Shown here in pieces: positions 1 through 7,711 of a stretch of DNA of 64,000 nt. Made by a program: the position numbers and the translations under genes. Under the pieces are notes generated by a model, which saw nothing but the letters and a program-made list of their open reading frames with translations, was not told where the DNA came from and made no database searches. Source of the stretch: Schauerella aestuarii (GTDB lineage Bacteria; Pseudomonadota; Gammaproteobacteria; Burkholderiales; Burkholderiaceae_B); contig NZ_SIZW01000039.1 of the NCBI RefSeq assembly GCF_009866805.1, positions 434,001-498,000 of the forward strand, written 5' to 3'. The first letter of the stretch is position 1; each line of letters starts with the position of its first letter.

Positions 1-128
1 AACGCCAGCTCGAGGGCATGGGGTATCAACTGGTAGGGTCGAGCCCACAGGCATTGGATACCCATATCGGGCGCGAGATCGAGCGCTGGGCAACGGTCGT
101 GGAAAGCGCAGGGGTCAAGCTCGATTGA
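1..128 (+). CDS. Bug/TctC-family tripartite tricarboxylate transporter receptor, 3' end only
   Basis: Only the last 41 codons lie in the window (reading frame starts at base 3; TGA at 126-128). The residues read like the C-terminus of a Bug/TctC periplasmic solute receptor: a GYQLVGSSPQ stretch, then an IGREIERWATVVESAGVKLD tail. That form (EI.RW..V...AGVK.D) is typical of the family, and two complete members occur elsewhere in this window. The 3' end overlaps by 14 bases the end of the convergent hydro-lyase beta subunit on the other strand. The ligand cannot be told from the tail; proximity suggests a dicarboxylate used by that hydro-lyase, but this is inference. Confidence 0.8.
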   Translation, partial: RQLEGMGYQLVGSSPQALDTHIGREIERWATVVESAGVKLD

Positions 129-747
129 TGGTCGCGCGCGCGGCGTCGAGCGCCGCCAGGATCTCGGCATAGCGGGATTGGGCAATGGCTTGGGCGTCGT
201 TGTAGCGGCTATTGCCGTGCGCATCGATCGCCACGGTGAGCGGCCCCAATCCCTCGACGCGCAGGCGCACCAGGCGGTAGTGGGTGAGCATATCCGGCCA
301 GCCGACCTGCAGCACTTCGCGAATGGCGTCGGAATGCAGGGCGGCGCCGCCCCCCAGAAACGAGAGGTATACGCAGCCGGTCTCGCGCATGGCGTCCACG
401 CTGTGCTGATCCAGGCCGCCTTTGCCGCCCACGGCGTGCAGCGAAAGCGCACGGATCAACCGCGGCATGTGCGGATTGAAGCGCGTGCTGGTGGTGGGGT
501 TCATGTACAGCACGTCGAAGCCGTCGGGCGTGTCGCGGCTGAAACTGCCCAGATGAAACAGGCAGTGGCCGGCCAACGGCATCGGCAGCGGCTCTTCGCC
601 TTCAACGCAGCGCAGCAGGCGTTCGTGCGTGGGAATGCCGGCCGTGGTGGTGATCTCGCCATCGATGATCACCTGGTCGCCCGCGCGGAGTTCGCGAGCC
701 TGATCGGCAGTGAGGGGAAAGGTCAGGCGGTGCGTACGCAATGTCAT
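115..747 (-). CDS. Class I fumarase / L(+)-tartrate dehydratase-type hydro-lyase, beta subunit
   Basis: A 210-aa protein matching the C-terminal (beta) domain of iron-sulfur hydro-lyases such as TtdB and two-subunit class I fumarases. Visible family features are the early LTADQARELRAGDQVIIDGEI segment, the GIPTHERL stretch, and the MNPTTSTRFNPHMPRLI and GGKGGL segments that help form the active site. The start at 747 is preferred over an upstream ATG at 762 because it has the usual MTLRTHRLTFPL beginning, lies 4 bases after the alpha-subunit stop, and has a GTGGAG ribosome site inside the alpha gene's end. It forms an operon with the alpha subunit. The substrate may be fumarate, tartrate, mesaconate or another hydroxy-dicarboxylate and cannot be fixed from sequence. 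Confidence 0.88.
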   Translation of the reverse strand: MTLRTHRLTFPLTADQARELRAGDQVIIDGEITTTAGIPTHERLLRCVEGEEPLPMPLAGHCLFHLGSFSRDTPDGFDVLYMNPTTSTRFNPHMPRLIRALSLHAVGGKGGLDQHSVDAMRETGCVYLSFLGGGAALHSDAIREVLQVGWPDMLTHYRLVRLRVEGLGPLTVAIDAHGNSRYNDAQAIAQSRYAEILAALDAARATINRA

Positions 748-751
748 GCGA

Positions 752-1618
752 TCACTCCACAATCTCGACGGCGCCGGAATTGTGCAGCCGGGCGCGCGTG
801 CGGCGGTTGATCCAGCAGTTGAAGCTCACGGCGACCGGCGTGAAGCCGTGGCCGGCAGCGTAGTTGATATTGACCGCAAACGCCGTGCTGTCGCCGCCCG
901 TACCCATCGGTCCAAACCCCAGCTTATTCACCGCGTCGGTCAAGCGGCGCTCCATGTCGGCCACCATGGGCTCGGGATGAAACGTGCCGATCGGCCGCAA
1001 GGTCGCTTCCTTCGACATTTTGGCGGCGTAATCGAACGAGCCGCCGATGCCTACGCCGATCACCACGGGAGGACAGGGCTGCGAGCCGGCGCGGATCACC
1101 GTGTCGAGCACGAAGCGTTCGATGGTGGCCAGATCGGGAAAGCTGAAGATCTCGAGTGCGGCCCACCGTCCCGATCCGAGCGCCTTGGGCGAGCAGGTGA
1201 TATCCATGACATCGCTGTCGTCCACCATGTCGAAGGTCACGATCGGCATGCCGGGCCCGCGATAGCCTCGCGCCTGCGTCAACGGGTGGGTCACATGAGG
1301 CAGCAGCGGGGGATCGATGGTGGCGACGAGTGCATCGAATCCGTCGGTAATCGCCGCACGCACATTGCCGCTGAATTGCGCCTGTGTGCCGACGCGAACG
1401 AAATACACGGGCACGCCGGCGTCAGAACAAATGAAATGGTTGCCCGCAGCTGCCGTATCGGCGCTTTTCAGCATGATGCGCAGCGTGTGCCGGGCAGTAT
1501 CGTCGCCGTCACTTTGGCTCATGGCGGCCAGGGCCTTGCGGGTATCTGCCGGGATGCCGCGTAGCGAACGGTCATACAACTCGGCCGAGACGCGCTTGAT
1601 GGTGTCGTAATCGATCAT
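752..1618 (-). CDS. Class I fumarase / L(+)-tartrate dehydratase-type hydro-lyase, alpha subunit
   Basis: A 288-aa alpha subunit of a [4Fe-4S] hydro-lyase. Three cysteines sit in the expected contexts for cluster ligands: FICSDAGVPVYF (about residue 64), DITCSPKALGSG, and SQPCPPVVIGVGIGGSFD. The TGGDSTAFAVNINYA stretch and the closing LHNSGAVEI are also family-typical. The ATG at 1618 has an AGGAG site five bases upstream. Length fits TtdA-like subunits; with the beta subunit it would form an alpha-beta enzyme adding or removing water from a C4 or C5 dicarboxylate. Class I enzymes of this type in Burkholderia act as mesaconases as well as fumarases, so substrate is open. Confidence 0.9.
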   Translation of the reverse strand: MIDYDTIKRVSAELYDRSLRGIPADTRKALAAMSQSDGDDTARHTLRIMLKSADTAAAGNHFICSDAGVPVYFVRVGTQAQFSGNVRAAITDGFDALVATIDPPLLPHVTHPLTQARGYRGPGMPIVTFDMVDDSDVMDITCSPKALGSGRWAALEIFSFPDLATIERFVLDTVIRAGSQPCPPVVIGVGIGGSFDYAAKMSKEATLRPIGTFHPEPMVADMERRLTDAVNKLGFGPMGTGGDSTAFAVNINYAAGHGFTPVAVSFNCWINRRTRARLHNSGAVEIVE

Positions 1619-1966
1619 GCCATCTCCTGGTGCCAGGGAAGATAGCGACGCGTGTGCACGGCCATGACGAGGTCTCCATCGATCGCCGGCGTGGATCGCC
1701 GGTCGGGTTGTGAGCGAGCGCCCGGGGGGCGGCCGTCACTTTTATAGACGGAGCGTGCGCCGTCAGCCAGGGCGACGGCAGCAATTCTGATTTGCGGGCG
1801 TGAGGCGACGGGGTGGGGCGCGGCCACGGGGCAAGCCCTCGTTGCCTGGGCGGTATCGGCCTCAACCCGTGTCAAAAACCGCCTGCTGCGGGCATGACCG
1901 GCCTGATGTGCGATAAGCTCCGGGGTTCCCTTTCGGGACTCACCCTCCCATTTGATTTGCAGATCC
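1619..1966. other. Divergent intergenic region between hydro-lyase and MurA-like gene
   Basis: 348 bases between two divergent starts, so it should hold both promoters. I see a 9-base direct repeat (GATCGCCGG at 1681-1689 and 1694-1702), but no convincing promoter boxes, RNA gene or conserved reading frame. Confidence 0.5.
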
Positions 1967-3268
1967 ATGTCCAGTCTTATTGTTCACGGCGGTACGCCGC
2001 TTCGCGGTCGCATTACTCCCTCGGCCAACAAAAACGCAGTGCTCCCCGTGCTGTGCGCCACCTTGTTGACGCGTGAGCCGTTGCGGTTGCACGGGGTGCC
2101 CGACATTACCGACGTGCGCAAGATTCTCGATATCTTTCGCACACTGGGCAGCGATGTGCAGATGGATCACGAAAGCGGCACCCTGGCGCTGCATCACCGC
2201 GACACGGCGTTCGATCCCACGTGCCACCGCCTGCCGGAGGAGATGCGTTCGTCGATCATGCTGGTGCCGCCGCTGTTGGCGCGCTTTGGAGTGGCGCGTC
2301 TTGAAGACAATGTGAAGGGCTGCACGCTCGGCGTGCGCGAGATCGACCCCCACGTGGAAGTGTTCCGCCGCTTTGGGGGCGAAGTGGGGCGCGAAGAGGG
2401 TTCGCTCGTGGTGCGCTGTGACGGCCGGTTGACCCCGACCGATCATTGGCTCGACTATGCTTCGGTCACCACCACCGAGAATTTCGTGCTGTGCGCCGCT
2501 GCGGCCGGTGGGGTGTCGACGCTCACCAACGCGGCCTCGGAGCCGCACGTGCAGGAATTCTGCCGATTCATGGCCATGATCGGCGTGAAGATCGACGGCA
2601 TGGGCACCTCGCGTCTGACCGTGCAAGGCGGTGCGGCGCTCACGGGCGGTGAATTCCGTTTCGATGAAGACTTTCACGAGATCACGACCTTTTTGGCGCT
2701 GGGTGCAATCACTGGTGGCGATATCGTGGTGCGTAACAGCGCGCCCGAGAACTTCCCGCTCATCGATCGCACGTTTGCCAAGTTCGGCGTCACGATTACC
2801 CATGAAGACGGCTGGTCGCGCGCGAGCTGCGCCGGACCGCTAAAGGTGCAAACGCCGTTTACCAGCAATGTGCTCACCAAGGTCGAAGCCGCACCGTGGC
2901 CCTATTTCCCGGTGGATCTGCTGCCCATTTTCATTGCCTTGGGTGTGCGTGCGGAAGGCAACGCGATGTTCTGGAACAAGGTGTATGACGGCGCACTCGG
3001 CTGGACCGGTGAGCTCACCAAGTTCGGCGCGCATGTGTTTTCGTCCGACCCGCATCGCTTGATCACGTTCGGCGGCAATCCGCTATCGCCTGCGGTGGTG
3101 GAAAGCCCGTACATCATTCGCGTCGCGATTGCGCTGTTCATGGTGGCGGCCAGCATCGACGGCCGCTCCGAGATTCGCAATGCCACGCCGATCCGCCGGG
3201 CGCATCCGCACTTCGTCGAGAATTTGCGCAGCCTGGGCGTGCAAGTGGAGTGGGCGGCGGAAGATTAA
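1967..3268 (+). CDS. MurA-like enolpyruvyl (1-carboxyvinyl) transferase paralogue
   Basis: A 433-aa EPSP-synthase/MurA superfamily protein. Residues equivalent to the E. coli MurA active site are present: K22-N23 in ANKNAVLP, R93 in EMRSS, catalytic C119 with R124, D127 and H129 in KGCTLGVREIDPH, D317 in FPVDLLP, and R385 in YIIRVA. Thus it should transfer enolpyruvate from PEP, classically to UDP-GlcNAc in peptidoglycan synthesis. The MurA loop PGGC is KGC here, and the C-terminal substrate-side region (NATPIRRAHPHF) diverges, so it may use a different acceptor. The housekeeping murA normally sits with ibaG/hisG genes; here it is paired instead with a ParB-like gene that starts two bases after its stop. 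Start 1967 is chosen for the MSSLIVHGG N-terminus. Confidence 0.85.
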   Translation: MSSLIVHGGTPLRGRITPSANKNAVLPVLCATLLTREPLRLHGVPDITDVRKILDIFRTLGSDVQMDHESGTLALHHRDTAFDPTCHRLPEEMRSSIMLVPPLLARFGVARLEDNVKGCTLGVREIDPHVEVFRRFGGEVGREEGSLVVRCDGRLTPTDHWLDYASVTTTENFVLCAAAAGGVSTLTNAASEPHVQEFCRFMAMIGVKIDGMGTSRLTVQGGAALTGGEFRFDEDFHEITTFLALGAITGGDIVVRNSAPENFPLIDRTFAKFGVTITHEDGWSRASCAGPLKVQTPFTSNVLTKVEAAPWPYFPVDLLPIFIALGVRAEGNAMFWNKVYDGALGWTGELTKFGAHVFSSDPHRLITFGGNPLSPAVVESPYIIRVAIALFMVAASIDGRSEIRNATPIRRAHPHFVENLRSLGVQVEWAAED

Positions 3269-3270
3269 CG

Positions 3271-4116
3271 ATGACGATCACGATCAATGACGATCTGCGT
3301 GCCTATATCGATCCGCTCACGCCCGACGAGTACGCCGCGCTCGAGCGCAGTCTGCTTGCCGAGGGATGCCGCGATGCGCTGGTGCTGTGGGGCGATCTGC
3401 TGGTGGATGGGCACAACCGCTATGGCATTTGCCAGAAGCACGGCATCCCGTTCAACACGATGCAAAACACCACGTTCAAGTCGATGGATGACGTTCATCT
3501 CTGGATGATCGACAATCACCTCGGACGCCGCAGTGTGTCCGACTTCCAGCGCGGTGTGCTTGCATTGCGCAAGAAAGAGATCGTGTCGGCGCGTCTGGCG
3601 CAGGCGAAGATCAGGAAGTCGGCGGCAGACGACGGCGCGACGGGGGTGGAGGGTGAACCCGCTGCTGCGGCAGCGTCTCAGGCTGCGGTCGAAAGCGAAC
3701 CGCCATGGACGCGCGATGTCGTGGCGCGCGCCGCTCGCGTTAGCAATGCCACGTTGAATCAGATCGAAAAGATTCAAAAGACAGCGGCGCCGGAGTTGGT
3801 GGGTGCGGTGAAGTCGGGCGTGATTTCGATCAACGCCGCGGCGGCGGTCGCTTCCTTGCCGAGCGACAAGCAAGTGGCCGCGGTGGCCGGCGGCAAGAAA
3901 GAGCTGCGCGAAGCCGCCCGCCAGGTGCGCGAGGCAAGGCAGCCCGCCAAGCCCAAGCCCGATGTGGAAGCGCCGCCCGAGGATGCGACGCCCGATCAGT
4001 TGGAGATCCATCGGCTGACCGTGCTGGTAGCCGAGCTGAAGGACGAGCGCGATCAGTTGAAGAAGAAGGTGCAGCACCTGACGATCGCGTTATCGGAAGC
4101 ACGCGGCAGCGAATAG
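3271..4116 (+). CDS. ParB/Srx-fold N-terminal domain protein with C-terminal coiled coil
   Basis: A 281-aa soluble protein. Residues 1 to about 75 look like a ParB/sulfiredoxin-type domain: YIDPLTPDEYAALERSL, then LLVDGHNRYGICQKHGIPF, with DGHNRY at 46-51 in the place of the ParB phosphate-binding box. An Ala-rich linker follows (about 125-145), a possible helix-turn-helix region (about 150-200, VARAARVSNATLNQIEKIQK), and a Lys/Glu-rich coiled coil (about 240-278). It begins two bases after the MurA-like stop, with GGAAG upstream, so the two are almost certainly co-translated. It is not a chromosomal ParB: no parA neighbour and no GERR box. Function unknown; DNA binding or nucleotide binding is plausible. 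Confidence 0.8.
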   Translation: MTITINDDLRAYIDPLTPDEYAALERSLLAEGCRDALVLWGDLLVDGHNRYGICQKHGIPFNTMQNTTFKSMDDVHLWMIDNHLGRRSVSDFQRGVLALRKKEIVSARLAQAKIRKSAADDGATGVEGEPAAAAASQAAVESEPPWTRDVVARAARVSNATLNQIEKIQKTAAPELVGAVKSGVISINAAAAVASLPSDKQVAAVAGGKKELREAARQVREARQPAKPKPDVEAPPEDATPDQLEIHRLTVLVAELKDERDQLKKKVQHLTIALSEARGSE

Positions 4117-4341
4117 CGAGCGTCGCGTCAGGTGGCGATCAGCGGTGACGTGCGCGCAAGGCGGGTTTGTGCGGTGATGTCGAATGCGGCGTGCATCGAT
4201 AGACAGGAAAACGAAAGCAAGCTGAATGTAGTCTGAAGGGAAAATGCCATGTGCGCGACATAGTGCGTCGGCATACTTCGCGCCTTGATTTGCCGCCATC
4301 GGGATCGCCTGGTGACCCTACGCATTTTTCGGATCGTCTTC

Positions 4342-5733
4342 ATGTTGCTGCATTCATCGTTTCCTTTCCAACGGCTGCGTATCGCGCCGCTGGCCAAGTG
4401 CTTATTTGCCGCATTGCTGTGCGCGGCGCTTGCCGCCTGTGGCGGCGACGACGATGACGATCCCGTCGTTGTGCCGCCGCCGGTGGTCACGCCGCTCGAC
4501 CCGACGCCCGGCCCATCGCCTGAGCTGCCCGCCGACCCGGTCAGCCCGTTTCCGCCCGCCGAGACACCCGAACCGCTGCCTGAGCCTGAGGATGAGGCGC
4601 CGACGCCCACGGAACCCGAGCCGTCGTCCCCCTACCTCGATTCGGCAGTGGGCGATGTGATCAAGATCGCGTTAGGGCAACTTCGGCCGACACAAGCGGC
4701 GGTCGGATACGATCAAATCTACTACCACCTGGCGCGCAAGCAACCGGATATGGCACGCTTCACGCCCTCGCCAGCGGGCTATCTCGGCGATGACGAGCTC
4801 GACAATTATTCCCGTTATCTTTATCGCAGCGAGCGCAAACGGGCCGACGATTACTGCGCCGATAACGGCCAGACCGGATTGGATGACGCCAGCTACCAAC
4901 CGCACACGGTGCGTTTGATCGATGCCAACACGTTTCGTTGCCTGACCGATCCACCCACGGCAGGTAGCGCCAACGCGCAAGCATTGAAGACAGTGGTCGT
5001 CGGACCGGGCGGCGTGCTGTATCTCACCGACGGCCACCACACTTTCACGGTGTTGAATGAGCTGGCTGATGGCGGAGCGCTGCTGCCGGTGTGGGTGCGC
5101 GTGGCGGCCAACTACAGCGATGCCGAATCCATGCCGGTGTTCTGGTCGCGGATGCGCGGTGCCGGCTTTGTGTGGCTGCGCGATGCTGCCGACCGCGTCA
5201 TCGAGCCGAGTGCTTTGCCGCCGCGTGTCGCGCTGGCCAATTTTCAGGACGATGCATACCGTTCGCTGGTGTACCTCACGCGTGGCCTGGGCTACAGCAA
5301 CAATGACGTCTCCGAGTTCGCCGAGTTCAGCTGGGGCAGTTGGTTGCGGCGCCAGGGCTTCGATCTCACGCAATACGATCTGGCGTCGTTGGATCGCAGT
5401 CGGATTACGGTGACGAACGGGGTTGTGGCTGCGCGCAGCGGTGACGCCACATCGAGTTATGTCGCGGCCGTGCGCGATGCGGCGTTGCGCATGGTGGCAA
5501 CTCGGCCTGATGAGCCGATCGCACCCGAGCGATCGGCCGAGGACTTGGGGCGGTTGAATGCACCCGCCAAAGCCGGCGATTGGAACGATGTGATGGAGGA
5601 CGATATCTGGCGCGCCGACGTCAATAGTTCCGGTCGGTATCGTACGGCGGGCAAGGCCTGGTTTGCGGTTCGCTATCGGCAATGCGGCGGGCCAGCCGCG
5701 GCGCAGCCGGCGTGCTGGGCGGCCGCGCAATAG
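4342..5733 (+). CDS. Lipoprotein with ParB-like (ParBc_2-type) domain
   Basis: A 463-aa predicted exported lipoprotein. A signal peptide ends in the lipobox LAAC (Cys33), followed by GGDDDDD and a Pro/Glu-rich stalk to about residue 105. The globular part carries the ParB-like motifs of the ParBc_2 family: QLRPTQAAVGYDQIYYHLARK near 120 and VLYLTDGHHTFTVL near 245, the latter resembling the DGHNRY box of the upstream ParB-like protein. Cysteines in DYCADNGQ, TFRCLTD and the tail QCGG...PACWAA could form disulfides, in keeping with a periplasmic or surface site. The gene is 225 bases after the ParB-like gene on the same strand and may or may not share its transcript. Biochemical role unknown. 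Start at 4342 gives a normal-length signal peptide. Confidence 0.78.
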   Translation: MLLHSSFPFQRLRIAPLAKCLFAALLCAALAACGGDDDDDPVVVPPPVVTPLDPTPGPSPELPADPVSPFPPAETPEPLPEPEDEAPTPTEPEPSSPYLDSAVGDVIKIALGQLRPTQAAVGYDQIYYHLARKQPDMARFTPSPAGYLGDDELDNYSRYLYRSERKRADDYCADNGQTGLDDASYQPHTVRLIDANTFRCLTDPPTAGSANAQALKTVVVGPGGVLYLTDGHHTFTVLNELADGGALLPVWVRVAANYSDAESMPVFWSRMRGAGFVWLRDAADRVIEPSALPPRVALANFQDDAYRSLVYLTRGLGYSNNDVSEFAEFSWGSWLRRQGFDLTQYDLASLDRSRITVTNGVVAARSGDATSSYVAAVRDAALRMVATRPDEPIAPERSAEDLGRLNAPAKAGDWNDVMEDDIWRADVNSSGRYRTAGKAWFAVRYRQCGGPAAAQPACWAAAQ

Positions 5734-5793
5734 ATGGCGTGGCGTGCGATCCGCACGCCACGTCAGAAGAAAAGGCCAATTGTATTTTTTGCT

Positions 5794-5819
5794 TAAAGGT
5801 TTTCTGAGTTCGCCGTAAA
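5794..5819 (+). promoter_or_regulatory. Sigma-28 (FliA)-like promoter of chemoreceptor 1
   Basis: TAAA at 5794-5797, a 14-base spacer and GCCGTAAA at 5812-5819, resembling the flagellar sigma-28 form TAAA-N15-GCCGATAA. The start codon lies 39 bases downstream. The same arrangement precedes the other two chemoreceptor genes. Confidence 0.65.
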
Positions 5820-5858
5820 CGGGCTTTCGAGTTATCTCGATCATCCCGCGGAGAATGT

Positions 5859-7463
5859 ATGAAACACCTGAAGATTGGCCTACGCTTGGGGATCGCTTTT
5901 GCGGTGATGATCGTGCTGCTGTCGGCAGTGGCATTGGTCGGCGTCAATCAGCTCAACGCACAGGATCGGCAGGCGACCGAAGTCACAAGCGATATCCTGC
6001 CCAAGCTCGCGGCGGCGCGCACGTTGCAGTTCATCTCGTCCGATAATGCCCGGCTGGTACGCAACATCGTGCTGTCGACCGATGGCGCGTCGATGTCCGC
6101 AAGCAAGTCGGCACTGGATGCCGCGCAGGCGCGCGCGACTGAAGCGACAGCAACGCTCGACCGGCTCGTGGATACCGATGAGGGGCGCGCGATCCTGGCC
6201 GCGATCCTGACGCATCAGCGCGCTTATCGCGATTTCACCGCGCAGGTGGTCAACCTCGCGCTCGAAAACGAAAACAGCGCTGCCACGGCATTGCTCTTTG
6301 GGTCGGGGCTGCAAACGCAAACCGATTACGTGGCGTCGCTGCAGAAGATGGTCGATTTGCAGAATCGATTTATCACCGATGGTGCTGCGGCGTCGCACGA
6401 CAATGCGGTGCAGGGAATGACGAGCATGATCGTGGTCGCCGTCGTGGCCGTGATTGCAGGCATTCTGGGAGCGGTCTACATGACGCGCTCGGTAACGGTG
6501 CCGCTGGGATTGGCGGTGGCGTCCGCCAATCGCGTGTCCGATGGCGATCTGGGGGTGCCCGTGCCGGACGGCGCGCGCGATGAAACGGGCTTGTTGCTCA
6601 ACGCGCTGCAACGCATGCAGCAGAGCCTGCTCGCAACGGTGGGTACGGTGCGTGAGAACGCGGGCAATGTGGCGTTGGCCAGTGCTGAAATCGCACAAGG
6701 CAATACCGATCTGAGTGAACGCACCGAAGAACAGGCGGCCGCGCTTGAGCAAACCGCGGCATCGATGGAGCAGTTGGGCAGCACCGTGCGGCAAAACGCC
6801 GATAACGCACAGCAGGCCAATCAACTGGCCATGCAGGCCAGCACGTCGGCGGTGGTGTGTGGCGACGTGGTGGGCGAAGTGGTCGAAACCATGAAAGGAA
6901 TCAACGAAAGCTCCAAGCGCATCGTCGACATCATTGCCGTGATCGACAGCATCGCTTTCCAAACGAATATTCTTGCGCTCAATGCCGCCGTAGAGGCCGC
7001 ACGGGCCGGCGAGCAGGGCCGCGGCTTCGCCGTGGTTGCGAGCGAAGTGCGCAATCTGGCGCAACGCAGTGCCGATGCGGCCAAGGAGATCACCGCGTTG
7101 ATCACCACCAGCGTCTCGAAGGTCGAACTGGGTACCGCGCAAGTCGACCGTGCCGGCGCAAGCATGGGCGAGGTGGTGTCGTCGATTCGTCGCGTGGCCG
7201 ACATCATGGGTGAAATCAGCGCGGCGACCACCGAGCAAAGTCAGGGTGTGGCGCAAGTGAGCCAAGCGGTCAATCAGATGGATCAGGCCACGCAGCAGAA
7301 CGCGGCGCTGGTGGAAGAAAGTGCGGCGGCGGCCGCCGGGTTGAAAGATCAGGCCGATGCCCTCGTTCAGGCCATGGCGGTATTCAAGCTCGGCAGCCAT
7401 ACCGCAACCGCTGCGGGTAAGCCGCCGAAGCTGATCGGTATGGCTGCCGGCGCCTACGCGTGA
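5859..7463 (+). CDS. Methyl-accepting chemotaxis protein (chemoreceptor) 1
   Basis: A 534-aa transmembrane chemoreceptor. It shows TM1 at about 8-28, a four-helix-bundle type periplasmic sensor (about 30-187), TM2 at about 188-208, a HAMP domain (about 209-262, including VPLGLAVASANRVSDGDLGV), and a long cytoplasmic signalling coiled coil. The hairpin tip that binds CheA/CheW is intact ([20 protein letters not shown], then [20 protein letters not shown]), flanked by Glu/Gln-rich methylation helices such as [16 protein letters not shown]. It should sense a small molecule and control CheA phosphorylation. There is no C-terminal NWETF-type pentapeptide; the protein ends AAGAYA. A GGAG site precedes the ATG. 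Ligand unknown. Confidence 0.95.
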   Translation: MKHLKIGLRLGIAFAVMIVLLSAVALVGVNQLNAQDRQATEVTSDILPKLAAARTLQFISSDNARLVRNIVLSTDGASMSASKSALDAAQARATEATATLDRLVDTDEGRAILAAILTHQRAYRDFTAQVVNLALENENSAATALLFGSGLQTQTDYVASLQKMVDLQNRFITDGAAASHDNAVQGMTSMIVVAVVAVIAGILGAVYMTRSVTVPLGLAVASANRVSDGDLGVPVPDGARDETGLLLNALQRMQQSLLATVGTVRENAGNVALASAEIAQGNTDLSERTEEQAAALEQTAASMEQLGSTVRQNADNAQQANQLAMQASTSAVVCGDVVGEVVETMKGINESSKRIVDIIAVIDSIAFQTNILALNAAVEAARAGEQGRGFAVVASEVRNLAQRSADAAKEITALITTSVSKVELGTAQVDRAGASMGEVVSSIRRVADIMGEISAATTEQSQGVAQVSQAVNQMDQATQQNAALVEESAAAAAGLKDQADALVQAMAVFKLGSHTATAAGKPPKLIGMAAGAYA

Positions 7464-7520
7464 GCGGCAGGTCGCCAGGCCAACCCAGCATGAGCGGAGT
7501 GGTGAGCACAGCTATTGGCG

Positions 7521-7558
7521 CTTGGCCTGACCGGTATGTCTTGGGCTGACCGGTCCGT
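7521..7558 (+). repeat. Two tandem imperfect 19-base repeats
   Basis: CTTGGCCTGACCGGTATGT (7521-7539) is followed directly by CTTGGGCTGACCGGTCCGT (7540-7558), identical at 16 of 19 positions. It lies between chemoreceptor genes 1 and 2. No function can be assigned. Confidence 0.7.
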
Positions 7559-7644
7559 CATGGCACGCCAGGGGTGTCATTTTCAAATACAAATGGCACT
7601 AAAGCGCAACAATACGGCAAAAACGGAAAATTAGGTAAATCCGC

Positions 7645-7671
7645 TAAATGGTGTGCAAGTCCAGTCGTAAA
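7645..7671 (+). promoter_or_regulatory. Sigma-28 (FliA)-like promoter of chemoreceptor 2
   Basis: TAAA at 7645-7648, a 15-base spacer and GTCGTAAA at 7664-7671, 40 bases before the start codon. The spacing and boxes match those before chemoreceptors 1 and 3. Confidence 0.65.
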
Positions 7672-7711
7672 CGAGGTCTATTCCACACGGCTTCTCTGGA
7701 CCACGGCACCT

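Noticed and set aside
178-1610. Long plus-strand reading frames opposite the hydro-lyase genes
   Set aside because: They are Arg/His/Ala-rich antisense shadows of the two subunit genes, common in GC-rich DNA, and lack recognisable domains.
1681-1702. GATCGCCGG direct repeat in the first divergent promoter region
   Set aside because: Nine bases twice, 13 apart, in GC-rich DNA is close to chance; no further copy or dyad supports a binding site.
7574-7711. In-frame N-terminal extension of chemoreceptor 2
   Set aside because: It would add 46 residues through the promoter boxes and is not found on the other two receptors, which begin MKxLKIG.
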